In this document: positions 63,762-64,000 of the stretch, one piece after another
Layout: each line of letters begins with the position of its first letter
Numbering within the stretch: the stretch's first letter is position 1
Assembly (NCBI RefSeq): GCF_026130175.1
Contig: NZ_JAIGNI010000002.1
Span: 124,001-188,000, forward strand
Origin: Lyngbya sp. CCAP 1446/10
GTDB taxonomy: Bacteria > Cyanobacteriota > Cyanobacteriia > Cyanobacteriales > Microcoleaceae
DNA: 64,000 nt
Direction: 5' to 3'
Notes under the pieces: generated by a model
Database searches by the model: none
The model's input: the letters and a program-made list of their open reading frames with translations, nothing else
What the model was told of the DNA's origin: nothing
Made by a program: the position numbers and the translations under genes

Positions 63762-64000
63762 ATGCGTGTCATCAGCCGAAAACCATTGAGAGAATTTTGG
63801 GAAAAACACCCCAATGCTGAACCAAGTCTATTAATATGGTATCAGCGTACTTCTGAGGCTGAGTGGAAAAACTTTGTTGAGGTACGCCAAGTCTTTCCCT
63901 CCGCTGACTTAGTAGGTAATTTTACAGTCTTTAATATTGGTGGCAATAATTATCGACTAATCTCTTTTATTGATTATGAATACCAAAAAGTATTCGTCCG
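63762..64000 (+). CDS. higB: HigB-type toxin, 5' part (runs off the window)
   Basis: The ATG at 63762 opens MRVISRKPLREFWEKHPNAE, followed by WYQRTSEAEWKNFVEVRQVF and DLVGNFTVFNIGGNNYRLIS. This is the HigB mRNA-interferase family, whose conserved FPSAD...VFNIGGNxYRL core is complete to the window edge. About 79 residues are visible of roughly 95-100 expected. The antitoxin higA normally follows the toxin in this system and would lie beyond 64000. The frame is open to the last complete codon. Confidence 0.85.
   Translation, partial: MRVISRKPLREFWEKHPNAEPSLLIWYQRTSEAEWKNFVEVRQVFPSADLVGNFTVFNIGGNNYRLISFIDYEYQKVFV

Overview
The window looks like a chromosomal segment of a filamentous, non-heterocystous cyanobacterium of the Oscillatoriales (Microcoleus/Oscillatoria-like). 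The evidence is the dense scatter of GCGATCGC (HIP1) octamers, a magnesium-chelatase H gene (chlH) of oxygenic phototroph type, a Ycf51-family gene, a cyanobacterial-type sucrose synthase, many PAS/GAF hybrid histidine kinases, and spacers filled with heptanucleotide short tandem repeats and palindromic dispersed repeats. The exact species cannot be fixed from sequence alone.

Layout. 1-3.2 kb: the 3' part of a transglutaminase-like membrane protein whose catalytic triad is lost, a decayed mobile-element patchwork (993-1704) and an unknown 455-aa protein. 3.5-9 kb: tRNA-Leu(UAG), a secreted double peptidoglycan-binding protein, sucrose synthase and an M32 carboxypeptidase, all on the minus strand. 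9-14.5 kb: two large TPR genes with, between them, an orphan Phd-type antitoxin, a broken TPR gene tail and a ParD/ParE-like toxin-antitoxin pair; then a Uma2 gene bracketed by copies of one palindromic repeat, and ycf51. 14.6-22.7 kb: a signalling block with an overlapping set (hybrid kinase, single-domain receiver, receiver-cyclase) and a separate MASE1-PAS kinase. 23.6-30 kb: a sugar-type ABC binding lipoprotein, an unknown 210-aa protein, and a tight PemI/PemK-like pair followed 24 bp later by a 1062-aa TPR/FGE-fold protein whose C-terminal lectin-like loop has the hallmarks of a diversity-generating-retroelement (DGR) variable region. 30.4-38.2 kb: fmt, SbcD-like nuclease, SMI1/KNR4 protein, a second Uma2 gene plus the tail of a lost third copy, an ATP-dependent-ligase-like nucleotidyltransferase, a glutaredoxin-like protein and murE. 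38.5-46.1 kb: an unknown 335-aa protein, a chimeric kinase pseudogene, two histidine-kinase genes in tandem, and a scar joining a headless kinase to a tailless DUF262 gene at a HIP1 site. 46.2-64 kb: chlH, two tandem paralogous repeat/RTX-like proteins, an ankyrin protein, an LpxB-related protein, a frameshifted Pmp3/YqaE gene, an aminopropyltransferase of thermospermine-synthase-like type, a periplasmic-binding lipoprotein next to a PAS histidine kinase, priA and the start of a HigB-type toxin gene.

How it fits together. Core functions (chlH, murE, fmt, priA, tRNA-Leu, sucrose and polyamine metabolism) are interleaved with accessory material: at least four toxin-antitoxin-like loci, duplicated and decaying genes (TPR tail, Uma2 tail, Ser/Thr-kinase/HATPase chimera, truncated kinase, frameshifted Pmp3), and several families of palindromic or heptameric repeats that occupy most intergenic spaces. 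The best candidate for an unusual system is the PemIK-like pair plus TPR/FGE-fold protein at 26.2-30.0 kb. No reverse transcriptase or template repeat is visible here, so the variable region would have to be served from elsewhere in the genome.
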